In this document: piece by piece, positions 63,851-64,000 of the stretch | Numbering within the stretch: position 1 is the stretch's first letter | How the letters are laid out: each line of letters opens with the position of its first letter | Source of the DNA: Ewingella allii | GTDB lineage: Bacteria; Pseudomonadota; Gammaproteobacteria; Enterobacterales; Enterobacteriaceae | Direction of reading: 5' to 3' | Assembly: GCF_044430645.1 (NCBI RefSeq) | Contig: NZ_JAWUDN010000001.1 | Span: 558,001 to 622,000 of the forward strand | DNA length: 64,000 bases | Made by a program: the position numbers and the translations under genes | The notes under the pieces: generated by a model | Databases searched by the model: none | What the model saw: only the letters and a program-made list of their open reading frames with translations | Told to the model about the DNA's origin: nothing

Positions 63851-64000
<150 letters not shown>

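Overview
The window is a chromosomal segment of a gamma-proteobacterium of the order Enterobacterales. The backbone order (ptrB, exoX, holE, yobA-yebZ-yebY, SdsR, yebV, rsmF, letB-letA, msrC, proQ, prc, htpX, yebQ, kdgR, then yniC-yniB-yniA and thrS-infC-rpmI-rplT) is that of Escherichia coli and relatives. The protein divergence, the Serratia-type proline iminopeptidase, and the kduI/kduD/kdgF pectin genes beside hxpB (yniC) point to a Yersiniaceae-like organism (Serratia, Rahnella, Ewingella, Rouxiella or similar). The genus cannot be fixed from the sequence alone.

Layout. 1-8,109 is backbone: yebF end, ptrB, exoX, a 33-residue lysine-rich protein, pip, holE, Fur-flanked ftnA, the copper genes yobA-yebZ-yebY, and the small RNA SdsR. 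At 8,092-19,300 a degraded P2/186-type prophage interrupts the backbone. It is bounded by a 17-bp direct repeat, one copy of which is the 3' end of SdsR. Most phage genes in it (two portal fragments, CI, CII, Fil, DUF5347- and DUF2732-like) carry nonsense or frameshift mutations. Five non-phage genes are intact: a DGQHR (DndB-like) protein, a cytosine methyltransferase with an HNH nuclease, a two-helix membrane coiled-coil protein, and a HEPN-like zinc-ribbon protein. The last two lie where the repressor-to-integrase cargo slot would be, and the first three lie in the slot between portal and replication genes. Just right of the second repeat is the broken 3' end of a second integrase.

19,700-33,300 is accessory chromosomal DNA: an extensin-like protein, an M20 amidohydrolase, two very large overlapping periplasmic WG-repeat genes, an ASCH protein, YebV, an OprB porin, a secreted esterase and a PAS-GGDEF cyclase. 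33,300-46,050 returns to backbone: rsmF, the letAB lipid-transport pair, msrC, proQ-prc, htpX, yebQ and the pectin regulator kdgR.

46,100-52,080 is a catabolic island: an IclR regulator diverges from a RidA, a polar amino-acid ABC transporter and a DSD1-type PLP enzyme, with an operator-like repeat between them. The likely job is uptake and dehydration of a D-hydroxy-amino acid, with RidA clearing the reactive enamine/imine. 52,150-64,000 holds tcyP, LexA-controlled ydjM, the pectin cluster kduD-kduI / kdgF around a perfect KdgR box, hxpB, yniB, yniA, mltE, marC and the thrS-infC-rpmI-rplT translation operon, with infC starting at AUU.
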